Below are positions 26,601 to 41,600 of a DNA stretch of 64,000 bases, piece by piece. The DNA comes from Cyanoderma ruficeps (taxonomy: Eukaryota; Chordata; Aves; Passeriformes; Timaliidae). Made by a program: the position numbers and the translations under genes. The stretch covers positions 14,594,645 to 14,658,644 of the forward strand of contig VZDJ01004378.1 in NCBI GenBank assembly GCA_008694505.1, given 5' to 3'. The notes under the pieces were generated by a model. That model was not told where the DNA came from. It saw nothing but the letters and a program-made list of their open reading frames with translations, and searched no databases. How positions within the stretch are numbered: position 1 is the first letter of the stretch; each line of letters begins with the position of its first letter.

Positions 26601-29600
26601 TTTCTAGTCTATGATATTGTAAAAAATGAAGTCAGTCTGCACTGAAAGTGCAATTCAGTTCACTTCTAAAAATGCACAGCCTATTTTGATTAAAACATTA
26701 CAAACCACTACCAGCTAAACACTGTCACCTGCCTAAAAAACAAGGTCATATTTAAAGAAAAAAAATCACACCTGATATCAAAATGAAGTTATCTAACCTT
26801 GAGATTGTGACATTATTAGTCTGAATAAGAAGTCCGAAAGAAAAACATTACAGGTTTTTAGCAGTTTTTAACTTAAAAACAAGAATTTCCTTTATTGAAA
26901 AGGTAAAGCAATCAGGAGAGACTGCATTACATAAAGATTTACTCAGATGGAAAGTCTGAGGTCATAACTGAAATAAGATTAATAAAGCTGGCAGAGTTAC
27001 CGTGGACTGCTAATGTTCAAATAAGACTTCTCTTCCGCAGCCAACCCTCAATGCTTGATTTACAATCCAGAGATCTTAACTTGATTCTAATATTTTTGAC
27101 GCCAGTAAAACAGAGGGAAAAGAGCAATTTGGAAGTTTCTGGTGTATGTGATCTGAATTCTTATGTGAAGAAATGGGGATTTTTGTTGTGCTTTGCTTTA
27201 TATTTTAATTTTCCATATTTTTTACCATTTTTAAACAGTTATTTTTGATGCTTCACTGGTAATTCTACAGAGACAAGAATGTTCTACTATAAAGCTCAGC
27301 TGCAACTTTCATTTGGGTTTGTTAAGAACTGTTCTCCATGTACAAGGCAGGACTCTTCTCCCTACCTCAATAAAACCATGCTGGGCAGCAGAACCAGAAA
27401 ATAAATAAAAAGCAATGGTTTAAAAATCTACAGATCTTGCAGATAGATATACAAGCAGAACCATGAAATCTCCTCAAGTGATCAGACAAACAAAAAAGGT
27501 AAGTGAACTGACTACCAGAATTTCACCTGTGATGACGCAATGTATTTTCCATTTTTTTAATTTGTTTAGTCTCGATTTGCAAGAACCTCAGATTGGAAAC
27601 ATCACTCAGAGAACCTAAAATTTAACAAGTACTGTGGCTATCAAACACTTCCTATATCCTTACGAGGTATTTTCAGACCACACTTATTCTGTGTTATGGA
27701 ACGGGAACATTTTTCATATTTTCTCTTTCAGAAGCTGTTAGAGCTCTTTGGCATAAATCTGCCATAGTCTGCATTGTGTGATTTTGGTACTCTGCCATTT
27801 TATAGTGTATTTTGTGGCTGGATGTATTGCATACAAAATTAGTTGTTTAAAATGGAGTTCAGTCAAAGAAATATTAGTCATAGTTGTTTAAAAAGGGCAT
27901 TTACTTCCTGCTGTGTTTCCTGGTGATTAGAAAAGCAAACATGAAATTAAGATAAACCTAGACTTACACACTTGCATGCCAGTTAATTAGGTGGCAGGAA
28001 ACACTACATGTATCTTATCTGTATCTCAGTAAGGCCTGCCACTGCCTTTTCCAGCTCCTTCACTAGGCACTGCACTGGAAAGTCACTGGCACTAGTGGTT
28101 TCACTGCATTCTGTGCTATTTTCAGATTTGCTGCTTTCCCCTACACCAACTGTATCTTACAAGTTTATACTTTTATCATACTGTGCCCTTTTCTCCAAAA
28201 AAATATTCTACTATATGGGAACAGCATGCACACCCCAACACACCCAGAAGTTTTGCAAATGACTCAGGCATTATCATAGGGACACTCTTAAACCAAAAAG
28301 TGATTAAAAGTAAAGGATTTGGTGGTAAAAGGAAGGAGAAGACTAGAAGTCAAATCTGTCTCTTGATTGATTGGTCTCTCATCTTGTGAAAGGCCAGGAC
28401 CTCTTCCATGGAACCACACATCTCTTTTACCACAGCATCATCCACTGTGTCAGATGGCTGAAGCAATCGTATGCTGGGTGATATGGGGAGCCAAAACCTG
28501 TGGGAGAATTACATCTTGACTGACTTCTAATCAAAGCGCTGACTGGCCATTTAGGAGATCTAGGTACACTTCCTCTTCAGGCTCAGGTTCTGCAGGCATC
28601 CTTCAGCAGGTGAGTTAGTGTCACTTTTATCCTTACCTGAGCAGCAAGATAAGAATAGATCCCTTTTGAGCCCATGACTATCTGGGCTCATGAACCTTTG
28701 CTTGAATGGTGGCAAACACAAAGAGCACCCATGGTCACTGTCACTAATGGCCACCTAGACCCTACAAGCAGTGACACCTGCACTGGTAGCAGTGGTGCAC
28801 CATTTCTGGTGAACTTTGGAGGGGTTGTTTGGTGCACACGTGAAGATTTTACAAACACCACCTTGACTGACCTCACAACATCCTGAAATTGCAACTTCAG
28901 TAACTAATAGAAATACACCCACTTGCAGTATGCTCAATTCACCATTCATTTTAATCACCTTTTCTAAGGGAATAAGTAACAAAATCTATCCTATTTACTG
29001 TTGCAATTTACAGTATCATGAGTGAAATTAACAGTCTCCTCAGAGGATGAAAGAAAAATTGCTTCTGGCTGTCACTGCCTGCACAACTGCTGAATGTACC
29101 AGAGCAGCTCCCAGTAAATACTGGAATTTTTTTCTTTCAAGATACACTGATACCGGAAGTCAGGACTTTTCCCAAGCCCTGTGTGGAGCTCTCCTGCTAC
29201 AGTGCTAAAAACTAGAGACACAGAAATTCAGAAGAAAAGGAGGCTTTGCTTACCAGTGGAAGGGAAGCAACGTGGTGCACTGAACCTCTACAGAAGCCGA
29301 AGGACCAAGGGAATACTGGTGCAAAGCTTTCACATGTTACATCTTAAGAAATGCTCTCCGACTGAAAGATTGATTGCCTTCTGCAATACTCTCACAAGCT
29401 GCCCGACACAGAATTCTGTGTCTGCCATATAGCCTGCCTGAAGTCTGCAGCCGGAGACTGCACTGCCTGCCCACTGCCCTCCTATGGAGTGATGATCAGG
29501 CTCAGAGCCGCTTCAAAGTCAGAACGACTGGACAGTCAACTTGTTCTTTTCAGGTTTCCATGCCAGAGATCTACTGCCAAGGCCATTCTTGGATGCCTGA

Positions 29601-32600
29601 CAATAAACCTGCCAAGACAGGGAAAACATTTGTTTCCCTCCTCTCTCAGTTACTCTACCAGTATTAGCTGAAGCACAGTTTTGTCTAAGACTAGACTGGA
29701 GGATTTCATACAAAGATACTCACATGACCCAAACAACCCATTATCCCATGGATTTCTTTCCACAGAGAAATTTAGGCTCAGAAAAGAGGGCCTAAAAGAC
29801 CATTCTGTGTGACTGAAGCAATCAACAGGCACTAAAGGCAGAGGGAAGCTCCTTCATCCTGACTGCATCAACAGTGTCTGCTGCACAGGGAACAGCCTGA
29901 AGGCTGTAAATCCTTACCCCCACTTTGCTTGTACAGTAACTTCCTCATAGTGAACAGCATCTCTGCATTCACTAAGTAAAATATTAATGCTAAAGTGATT
30001 GAAGGATCTTCTTCCTTTTGTGCAGGGAGAGCAGTGCAACATATTTGAAACAAAGAAACTCAGTTTTAACTGCAAATAAGGAAATATAGTAAATAACTTT
30101 CAGACAGAACAACAGATGAGAGATGTTGATGGTAGAATAGACTAATAGCAGAACCTGGGGACAGACAAGTGAGTAAGAGGAATTATCTGGGATCTAATTA
30201 GCAAGACAGATGCAAACTCTGAATTGTAATGCTTATGCCAACCTTGCAAGAAATTCGGTGTCATCTTTTTCTTTTTTCAAACACAAGAGTAAAAATCTTA
30301 CTTAGGGAATGTTGTGTTTGAAATGATCTGTAATTTTGTTTCACGCTCTTGCTGTCTTGCATGTATTCTCTTTGAACATGATACCCACAGACCTAGCATA
30401 TTTGTTACCTACGGAATTAAAATAGACAAACAAAGGTAAAGGAATTTTCCACAGGAAACAGCCGAAATGCTTTTCAGATCAGCTACTGGTTTCAAATTTA
30501 AGCCAGAAAGGACATCAAAAGAGAAAAAAAAACCACCTTGTAGGCAATGTTTTATCTCATATTTCCTACAGAAGTAGCAGACTCCCTAGATGCTAAAGAT
30601 ACCTTTTATTTTAGAGGCAAACAAATTATTTTAAATGTAACTGAATTGTAAATATTTATTACGTCTCTTTTCTATTTGGTTCTCTGAATATGAATAGTCC
30701 TGAAGCAGTATTTCCTCTGAAATTTTCAGCTTCAACCAATGCATCCGACTGAAAAGAAATTAAATCTGACAATCGAGGAAACACAATTTTTTCTTTAAAA
30801 CTTTCCACCACCACCACCTTTCAAACACTGGCATTTTGTCTAGTTTCAAACCATAGTGCTTGGTCCAGGTTGAAAACAGAAGACACCTCAAGACCTAGGA
30901 ACACCACTAACCTTGGCCTGTCCACCTTGAGTCAGGGGAGGCTGAGAGCAAGCCTGCCTTGGCTGAAGCTTAAATTTCTAAAAGGGAAAAGCAGGAGAAC
31001 AGAAGCACAAAGGAAATCTCTCAGCCAAATGTTAGGAATGACATTTTGACAACCAATCAACTTCAACCAACTGATCTGTCCATTGATGAAAACCTTAAAA
31101 AGTAGCAGGATGGTTTGTATGAAAAATAACACCATACGTTTTGACTTTTATTACTCTGGCATCTTATCAGCCAAGACAGCTTGGTCTATAAAGCATCCTA
31201 TGTGTCCCTAGCTAGTCACCCTGTCCCAGCTTTATGGGTGCTGCTACAGTAAATAAAACTAATCAGGATCACCCATCCTACCCTGGAGCTACTAATGTTC
31301 ACTGACATCACCCGTAAGCTGGATAGAAGATATCCTGATGGAGATACTACCAGCATACTGCTAGAGTAAATCGATCGAACTCTGCAATATCGCCCACATA
31401 CAAAGAGCAGTCTGTGGTATTTTATACTGTCACACAGTAAGCACTGGGATGGACTGAAATACATCTCTAGCTCAGTAGCTCTATGTCTAACCTCTCAAAA
31501 TCCAACACTAGTGCGCTGCTGAAGGGTCTGCAGCTGAAAAATGTACACTAGCACAGCCATGCTAATTGATGGCCTTTGCCGAAGAGGTAATGCTCCTTTC
31601 ATTGAGATTTGCACCACCAGGGTCTTCTCCACATTTGCTGATGGCTTAAAGACATACATGATCGGTCACTGGTGTTCAGTGGACACATCATCCTTCACTG
31701 AGCCACAGTAACACAGCAGCATTTCTCTGAGCCTTTGACATTACTGGGCAATGCTTGTCATGAGCAGCACCTGATTTGGTCCTCAGGTCTCTTACCAGGT
31801 ACTGAAGTCGCTGGCGTTCAGTCTCCGGAGTGAATTCTGAAGACATTGGAATGACTTCACCATTTCGGATTATTATAGCTCTGTAAAAGTAATGAAACAT
31901 AATCAGCACAGAAAAACAAGTTAAAAACCATCAGAAAACCACAAGGTAGTCACACTCTTATTCTCTTCAGAATCACAGTCAAATAAAGCCATTTCTTTTC
32001 TATTGAGGTTGTCAGCAGAACAGGATAATTCCTGCCCTGCATCCTTTAGGCTGGCTAACAAAGTATACTTGTATAAACCAAGTTCATTTTGGAGCTCACA
32101 AAAACATCCAGGCAACAAAGCAAAAGTTACTTCAATTGATGTCCTACAGGACCATCTTTATTAAGTGAAACACAGACACGCAGAGGAGATGCTGCAGAAT
32201 CACTGATTGTAGAACAACTCTTAGCAGTTTTTAATACCAGTTGTGGCTGACACGGTCTAAACTACTGGCTTCAAATGACTCATTTAAGCACTTTTCAATT
32301 ATTAATTGGTTATATGTCATGTCAGAACATTTCTACTCCAACAGTAAATGGAAATAGCAAAGCAAATCCTATTTAACACAGATTTAACTAGTTACCTGCT
32401 GAAAGATGGCAGGTAATGGAATGACCGTAGATTAGCCATGAGATTTTGTACACATTTCTGCAAACGGCAGAAAATTTTCTCAAACACCTGCCTGTTGCCT
32501 CTTAACAATCTGATATGCTGCACACAAAATACATTCCAATCTTTCCCTGATGCAATGCCACTGGCCGGAAGACAAGTCACAGGAGGGAAGAATTTACCCA

Positions 32601-35600
32601 ATATTTCTACCGCATTCTACATTCATGTATTCACTTACAGAACTATGTTCCTTTATCTTTCCATTATTTATCTCTCCATAAGTAGAGCAATGCATGGCAC
32701 TTTTTTAAAACTGTGTATCATCCCAAAGACTTTAATGCCTGTTGTGGAACTGTTTCTGAGCCATCAGTAGATAAATTCAGTGTTTGGAAAACAGCAGTGT
32801 ACCAGCTCTCCTCTTGAATTTAGACAGAATTTGGCATAGCTAAAAAAGTACTTGCTACTTGGATTCCAGTGTTTTAAATGGTCCCATTTCTGCAATATTT
32901 TCACCCCACTGATGTCCTATTTATGAGCTAGCTTACTTCCCATGGTAATTTGATCAATCTGCTGTCACTGCCTCTATGCCAGTTGTTCTGATGGCACTGC
33001 AATGCAACCAGAAATTACGGCAGGCAGAAAAAGACTGAAAACTCAAACTTCTAAATTCAAAACACAGACATCTTGAGAAAACCAACTCAGGTACAAACCT
33101 GAATTTCTAAAATTAGTGGCATTGGACAGATTTCCAAGTCTTATGGATTAGTCATTAGACTAGAATTGTGTCCAAATTGTCACCTACTATTGCTAGTATG
33201 CAAAAGGCAGCAGCATTGTCTATGAGTAAATGAACTGTTCACATTTTTGAGACTGATATGGCAAAGAGCAGATAGGTTCAGGATGGTATGACAATGGCAG
33301 ATGTGTGAAGAAGCTCTGGCAATGAAGGGAAAATAGCCTTGCTTTGAAACGTAACAAATTTACTGCTCTTGGACTTCCAGCACTTCCTTGCAAATAATCC
33401 TGCGTAGAAATTAGAGGTGGCAAGAGTACAGCCTACAAACTGGAAGGTTCCCACTGGCCTTTAATTAAAAATAATATTGTGTACTTGAGACAGACATGGT
33501 AGTTGCAAATCTTTAATTTCCTAAAAAAAATTGTGCATAGTTTTTGACAGGTCTTTTTTTTTCTCCTTTAGGGAATCTGACTACAGGCTTACAAATATGA
33601 CTATTCAGTTAAAAATAATCAAAGTTTGCTGAAAATTCTTCTTTTGCATTTCTGAGACGGTCATTTAAATATGAATTAAGAACTCTACCACCTCTCTTCT
33701 GCAACAACATTTTTATTTTTGCAGTTCCTAAGGTATTCAGCTTTGAACCAGATTAATTTGCTCAAGACAGTGAACATTTTATATAACATTTTAATATGTT
33801 ATTTGATTCACTTGAGTAGGCCTCCACTTAAGGGGTCTGTGGGTTTAGTACGGAGTATGTACTCTGGCAACAGTCTAGACTAGAATGATCAAAGGAGGTG
33901 ATCAGACACTAACCAATTTTTACACACTTGTTTAAGTGAGTCATAAGGGATTTTCTGATCTTTTGCTTGTCTAAAAGAGCTGATATAAAACCACACATTG
34001 ATATAACTGCTAGCACATCAGGCTAATTTTCTAATTATTCTTTGCTTCCCCTTTAATCACCATTTCACAGGAAATGCATATTTTAAAGACCACTCAAACC
34101 AGTCTGGGGTTCACCTTTTTCTTTGTTCTCATTGACATACTTCTTATATATTTTGATAGCTGTCATTCTCACTTCTATGGGTAGAATTGGGCCCTGAGGG
34201 ACTCACATCATATAAAAAGCAATTCAGAGGGGAGTGGGTCAACCTTTCATAGCTCAACTTATTTTCACCAGAATTGGCAGCCACCTGGGATGAAAAGCAC
34301 AACCCAGCACACGTACACACACAAATCTTCAGAGGTGGAGGAATTAAGGCAATACTGTTGATACCTGGTAAAAGAGAGTTTTACGTTTTTCATTAATGTT
34401 TTCAGCAGTTGGACTTTATTCAACTTGCAAGTTACAGCTGTTCATAAGAGTCAAATGATTTGATCTGAGGAATGAGACAGGTCTAGATATGAGTAAAGGG
34501 AGGGACACAGACATACATGTACAAGGCACGGGTCCAAATTCAACTACGGTGAGCTTATAAGCCCGTACTGGGCTCTTTACCTTTCTGCACTAACTGCTTA
34601 GCTGCTTCATGACAGCAAAGGGTATTTCTGATGGCCCAAGTGACAAAAAGGAACACATTTGTTGGCTGTCTCACTGAGGGGGCTGGGTGCAAAAGCCTGG
34701 CCTGGGAGACACCCTGCTCGGTGGGATTTTCCCCTGTGATTGAAAAGGTGCTGAAAAAGGCCCTAATTGGGTTTGGAGACTGAAGTGCCCTTTCTGTGAC
34801 CTTGCAGTGACAGAGCTGCCAAGCAGCAACTGAAGGCTTTTTCCACCAAGCAACCTCCAGAGCCCTGAATTCAATAGCCCAGAGTCAATAACTGCTCACG
34901 AGGAGGGAGCCTGGCTGATGTAGCAGCTGCAAACAGCTCCAGCAACTGCTTTTAGAGACCCACTCTATACAATCCTGCAGGACAATTAATTTTGACTTTA
35001 CACTTCCTAATGGACTAAGCAGCAACATGGTGTTACATGAACATTACTGCTTCTGCCATGCATGAAACACCCATGTATGCAAGGAAATAGTGTTCTGAAA
35101 GCATTTAACTCCCCACGTACTGAGGACATATGCACATATCTTTTATGCTAGAATATAGCTGTCCTATTAAACTGTCAGAAATAACTACATAGGAAGCAGG
35201 AACTCCTTGAATAGATGCGGTGCCCAGAGAGCATCTGATTCTGCCACGTTTAATAGTGACATTTTAATTTCCACCACACTGGTGAAACACATTATAGCAG
35301 AGCCACAGGGTGAGCCTGCCAAAGGCAGATGGATGATTCATGTTTGCAGAGAACAAGTATGTCAACACTAACCAAATATTCTCTGATGACAAGGTTGCTT
35401 CAGACCCATACCAATCATTAATTTATATCACCAATGAAGTAGTAATTAAAAAAACAAAAGCTTTTTTTGGCAGGATTGGAAGTCAGGAGTCACAGTTCTG
35501 CAGCCTCCTCAGTGCATTGCCCTCCATGCTTTGATGCCCTCTCCACACAGCATCACCTACAGTGAGAAACTGCTCTGAAGTCTTGAGGCCACAGAGGCCA

Positions 35601-38600
35601 GTAAGTCATTTACTCTGATCTCTTCTAAAAACAAACTAGATTTCCCTGAGTCTTTTCCGTTCTTTTGAACCCCAACTCCCCACACACAGAAGCTACAGGA
35701 TTGTACTTGCCATTGCATTTCCCACGCTCTGCATGACAATGAAAGTATGTTCACTATTCCAGAGCTGGGATATTCACAGTAAACAGGAATACATTGGAGA
35801 AAAAATTCCCCAAAACACAGCTGAAGTAGCCTAAAACAGAAGAAACAAGAATCTGATTTTGTATCTCTTCTGGCCTCTCAAGTTCTTCTGATCCAGAAAA
35901 GTCACACCCTGAAAAAATAAACGGGGAGCAAGACATGTGCAGTGGCTCAATGCACAGGGCAGGAACAGCAGTCATGGCAAATCCTACAGCTGGCTATGTC
36001 TGCTCAGTCACATATAAATGAAAAGAAACACCAGGAGCTTAAAAGGCTGCATGTGCACGTGCAGAAAACAGTGTATTTATCTTCTGGATTGACATGACTG
36101 TGCAGTCCATAACGATCAGCTAAATTCACAGAGAACATTAAGTATATGATTATTTTCTACATTCAGATTCAATACTTAGAAATTGTATTTGGTGCCTTAG
36201 TATACATTTGCTTTTAAAATCCATGGAGAGTGAAGCAACAAAAGGATAAAAACCTGCCACTGTGCTGTACTGCTGCTGTGATGCTCAGGATGTAGCAACA
36301 ACACCGGCTTAAGGAAAATACTGATATATCAACTGCTTCTGCATTTTTAATATGGCTAACAACTACCACGTCTCCTTGAATCAAGCAGGGTTTTGGTTTT
36401 GTTTGTTTTCTCTTTTGTAGAAAACACAATCAGCTGAAAATTGCACAGCATCCTTTCTATGTTTCTTATGAGAAACAAATAGGGGGAACTCATACATTTT
36501 AGAGGAAGCTCTTGTTGGTTACTCTCATTTAATCATCCAGCGAAAGCAACACTTTAGTGAACAAGGTCAAAAGTGTAATTCCACTGCTGTCACAGGTCTA
36601 TTGGGATTCTGGTGTTCAAAACAAAGAGACATCTCCAACTGTTAGGAGCATTCAGGGGACACCCTGATTCCATTACACACTTTTTCAGCCAAAAATGATT
36701 TGAAACGCAACATTAAACTGCACATTTCTACAACACAGGATAAAAATCTGGTAAAGGTGACAGAGAAAGACCATTCAGAAAACCTTTTTTGACAGTTTAT
36801 ATCAATTCCAAGCCACAGGGAGGCTGTATCCATTTTGTCAAAAGGTGTTAAGCATGTGGATTCAGTACAGATGAAGCAGAAGTGTCTGGCCTGTCTGCAA
36901 AGGTATTAGAAATGTGTCAATGAAAAAGAAAGAGGGATTAAACTGACAGAAAGAATAAGGCAGGGTTTTATTATACTCAAAGGGGAACGAAGCAGTAGAT
37001 TTTAATTAGGTGTGTCACAAGATAGCTGTGGAAAAAAGAAAGTAAACCCTAGAACTATTGAATCAGTCTATACGGGTACTTGTTTATTTTGACAACTCAA
37101 TGCATATATTTAAACAATCCAGGGAAGATCAATGCTAATGGTTGGTATGCTTCAAACCAGCTGTGCTTTTTTGCATTTCTTTACCTTTTCTTAATTGCTA
37201 AGAAATGAAAGACAATGACACTAAAACAATCAAAATGGGAAATGTTTTTTGCTTCTGTAAATGAAGTACTGGAATTCACTGCCATTACAATTACTGATGA
37301 CTTTTACTATGTTCAGCACTGGCACCTTGGTTTTACTTCTTCAAACTGAATTACTCTCACTTAGTCCCACGCAGACCCATTTCTCAATGTTTCTTTAGAA
37401 ACCAGGTGTACAAACACCTCACTGCAATAAGTATGGAACTGATCACATATTCCATCCCATGTATCCACTAACTATGTAGACCTACAGTGCAAAGCCTTAA
37501 ATGATTTCATTAATTTAATGAATTAAGGCAGGCAGGGGATCATGAAACAGACTATAACATTTAGCTGGCATTAAAAGTTTCCAGTGATGACATATAATTC
37601 AGGTAGAAGCAACAACCCTCAGCAACACCAACGGAAAAAAACACCCTCTCTGCCTCCTACCCATAATACCCAAGATAATGCCCCAACTCTTACTTCATCA
37701 CTATCAAGAAGAAAACAAGCAACAAACCAAGGAAGGAGTAGAGCCAGTGAAAATTGTTTCTGTCCTCATTTTCCATTTACTGCCACTCAACAGTCGTGCC
37801 ACCCTGATTTCTTCGTATTTTTCAGCACAAACATGAGCCTGTTCACAGAAACGTTGTGACAGGATAGAAACACTGAATCGTTTTTCTTTCAGCAGAACAA
37901 AGCCAACCTTAAGCAGGAGCAGACTCTCCCTGCTTGTGGCTCTTCCTGTGACAATGTAGTTTCATGTTACACTGTGGGTTACAGCAGGCTGCTCAGACAC
38001 TTTCATTCATCACTTGGGGGAACTTCAGCTCCCTCAAGCCAATAAAAGGTGTGAAAACTTGCCTTGGTGAAGTATTGCAAAAGTAATTTCCTACAGGAGT
38101 GTGCTCGGGCGTTTCCTGCCAGAACAATGAAGATCACTCCCAAACTTCTGCTAAGGCTTTTTGCAGACTGCCAGCCACCCCAGCTGCTCCAACAAGGATT
38201 AGTATCTCAGCAGCATAACCTGCCCAGTGCAGCCCCTGCTCCACCAGAACACTGACTGGGCATTCCCAAGAATTTCATTCAAGGTCCTTTCTTCATGTCT
38301 TTGCCACAGCATGGAGCCATGCATGTTATAACTCTCCTGTGGCAAGATGAGAACCTCCTCCCACCTTTGAAAAGAAGCAGAAAAAGAAATTATGAAATCC
38401 AGTCCCTGCAACCCCCCCGAAAGCTGCCTTTCAGAGCCACCTGCCAGCATATGAGCTGTTCCTGTGCACACACGTGTAGAGCTTTATGTTGTTCCCAATT
38501 ACCTGAGTCATTCATATTTATATTTCTAGTGCTTATTTACTGATTCCTTTGGAGAAGGCCTCTGGGCACAATAAGGCTGCTGAAATACTCTAAAGCCACT

Positions 38601-41600
38601 ATTGTGGTGGTCTGATTTTACTGAATTAATCGTATTATTTTTAATAAAGGATCACAAAGAGGCAAATAGAAACTGTTTCTGTAAGCAGAGTAACACAGAT
38701 TTCCATGGAAGGGCTTATTTCTCACGTTCAATAGCACCTGTGCCAGTCAGGATTTTCCTTACTGCCACCAAAAATAACAGAAATCAGAATTTTTAAAACT
38801 GATCTGGTAGTCCATCTTATGCATTCACTAACAATGAAGTAAGCAGCAGTTAAAAGAATTTTCTATTACTGGCAGTCACCTTCTGCCCTATATATTGCAT
38901 CTAACCATGAGAAGCACCTGGCTGTCACCAACAATGGAACTAAATTACTTCAGTTGTTTCTGCATCACTACTGTACAGTCTTAAATTAAATGTAATGCTG
39001 AGCTTGCAGGCTGTCCAGAGAGGAGATAGCTTGGAGAAGACACGTTGCCCCATCATTTTTGACCCCTGGAGCTGTATGCTTCTAGTTGTCAGTGCCTCTT
39101 CAGTGGGCTGCAGCTCCATTCCCATGAGACTCTACCATGAGTGAATTCCCTGCTCTCATTTAGGTCCTCAAGTGTGTTGCTTGGCTGATGAAATCTAATT
39201 ATGGAGCTATTATTAGCAGTTGGCTTTATTAATGGTGTTTTATTTTAGGGCAAATTATACTTTTTTTTTTAAATGCCCACCCCCCACTAACATGATGGCA
39301 CTGGCTATCTGTATGCAATGTTCTTGTTTAATTAATCAGGAAAGTAACTTTTGTTATTGAACCACTAGTGACTTTATAAGTTTACCTACACATTTCTAGT
39401 AATGTCTACTCCTGCTCCAGTAATACTAAACCAAATGTGAATGAACTAAACTAAAATGCTGTGTAAATAATTGTGTGTACTTTCCTGATGGTTTATATCT
39501 CAACACATCTATCTTTCAGAAAGGGCTTCAGCTGGCAGCCAGAAAGCTATTAAAAGCCAGTTTATAGTGACACTACTAGCACACAAAAAGTGCCCACCGT
39601 TGGTTCCAATACCATTGGGTTGAAGATTTACTGTCCTCTTAGCACTCATTTTGCCCCAATGACTTCAGTGCATTCTTCATCTGAACACAGCTAAGTACAA
39701 GGCTGCAATGATAACAGACCACCACATTTCTGTTTCATGGCTGAACAACATGCCACCAATTACTCAGGCCATGCCAGGGAAATGAACAAAGAAATGCAGT
39801 CACATCTCACTGACCAGCTCTGAGCCTCAGGACTGGTATCTGAGGAATCAAAGTCTTTTTCCCTGCTGTCCAGGATATCACATTCATCTCCAAGACAAGT
39901 TACTATGGCAACTAAACCTGGGCTTAATGGATGAAGGCATTGCTGTGCAAGTCAGTGTTTATTTTGCCAGTAATATGGCTGGGATATGGCTGTCCATGTA
40001 AGGTGAAAATAGCAAGGATTTTTTTCTCTCTCTGCTCTTCACTGTCTTAACATAGACAAAAAGAATGACTTCAGCACTTGAAGTCATATCTACTTTGATC
40101 TCAGCTTTTCTGCTTAACTCAGTACCAGTTGCAGGTTATTGGAACAAGCTGGACCGAGATGTAAAAGCAAAGATCGCAACTCACGCTCTGCTCACTCTTC
40201 ATGGGTGAATTTTTACCCAAGCCCTGCTTCATTCACCCACACAGAAGTGACCAGAGCCATCACTAGAAGTCCCAGGAGCAGGGCTCCAGCATCACTGCAT
40301 GGCTGCTGCTAAACTGAACAGCCTGGGCTGCCTTGAGTTTGCTGAATTCAAGTGACTTGAAAAGCTTTTTAACATAGTAAGGATCAGACCAGACTTTGAA
40401 ACATTCACCAAGCAAGCCTCGAGTGCTCCCTCTGCCCCTCCTCCCACAGTACAGAATGGGAACTGGAGAACCAAGGTGCCCAGCCTGCTTTTCCATACCT
40501 TGGCCCTAGCCCTGCAACACTGCAGTGAAGAACTTGCATGTCTCTGTGGTCAGCTACAAAGGCACAGATTAAAAAGATAGCTTGTTTGGAGTTTGTTGGC
40601 TTGTATTTCTTCTTTCTTTGTTTTTTTAAAGGCTGAAACCCCATGAGAATTAAACTTAATAGAATTCTTTATTCCTGGAAACCAATATTAATGAACTGTA
40701 ACTTTATGTCTTACTGGTATTACTCCAATAACCAAAATTCTTCTCCTTCCTCATTACCTGGAACATAAGATAATGTCCATATGGTTAGGACTAAAGATTT
40801 AACTGAATGCAAATGTTTACAATGGCTTCAATACCTGCTAAGTGCCATAGGTATTGCTAAGGCATATGCTCTCCTAGGAAAAACAAGAGTTTGGAAAAGA
40901 AGTAGGACATTTGTTTTGTCTTCAAAGCCTGCAAACATTTACTACCAAATTAGTAATTTCTGCCAAGTCAGTGTTGGATATGACATGTCAGTAACCTGAG
41001 ACTTGTCATTCACTGGATAACTAGAAAATGCTCTTCCTTAGCACTGCCCTTTGAGTGAAATGACTTCTTTCTAATCCAGCACCTTTTCTTCACACCTCGC
41101 TTTAAGTGTTTCTTGAAGTGCCTTCAAAAGTTTTATCCAGCGCAAAATCCTGCAGTATCTGAGGTTGCTGTTATTCCAATTAATCTTGTGCTCCTGCTTC
41201 TCCCTGAAAGGAGGCCAGGCAGGAAAAGGGGAGAAGAGCTTTCTGCAGGTCTGCAGAGCATGCTTCTAAGGAAAAGAGAGAGGAACAGAGAAAGTGGACA
41301 TGGCCATGTCTCCTGAACATGGCTAAGCTTTTGCAACATTTTGGACTAGTAAGGATCAGACCTCTCCACCTATCAAACTGCAGTGAAGGAGAATGTACAT
41401 GACAGAGACTTGCTTTGCTTTGAATTCAGTCCCTCCTCATTACACAGACCTGTGAGCAAACCAGACTTAGGTTATTTGTTGCCCTGAAATGATCAAACAT
41501 TTTTTTATTTTCAAGTGATTCTGTCAAAGAATTAATAATAACCTAAAAAAAAGGATGTACCAGAGATTGGCTAAACTACAATCTGTAAGGGTTGCTCTTG

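Noticed and set aside
31140..31700. Possible old DNA-transposon or pseudogene relic in intron 5
   Set aside because: It has an even composition and gene-like texture, but I could not find terminal repeats, a frame or a recognisable protein motif.
37504..37523. AT-rich near-palindrome in intron 4
   Set aside because: Short A/T palindromes are expected by chance in this composition, and there is no supporting context.
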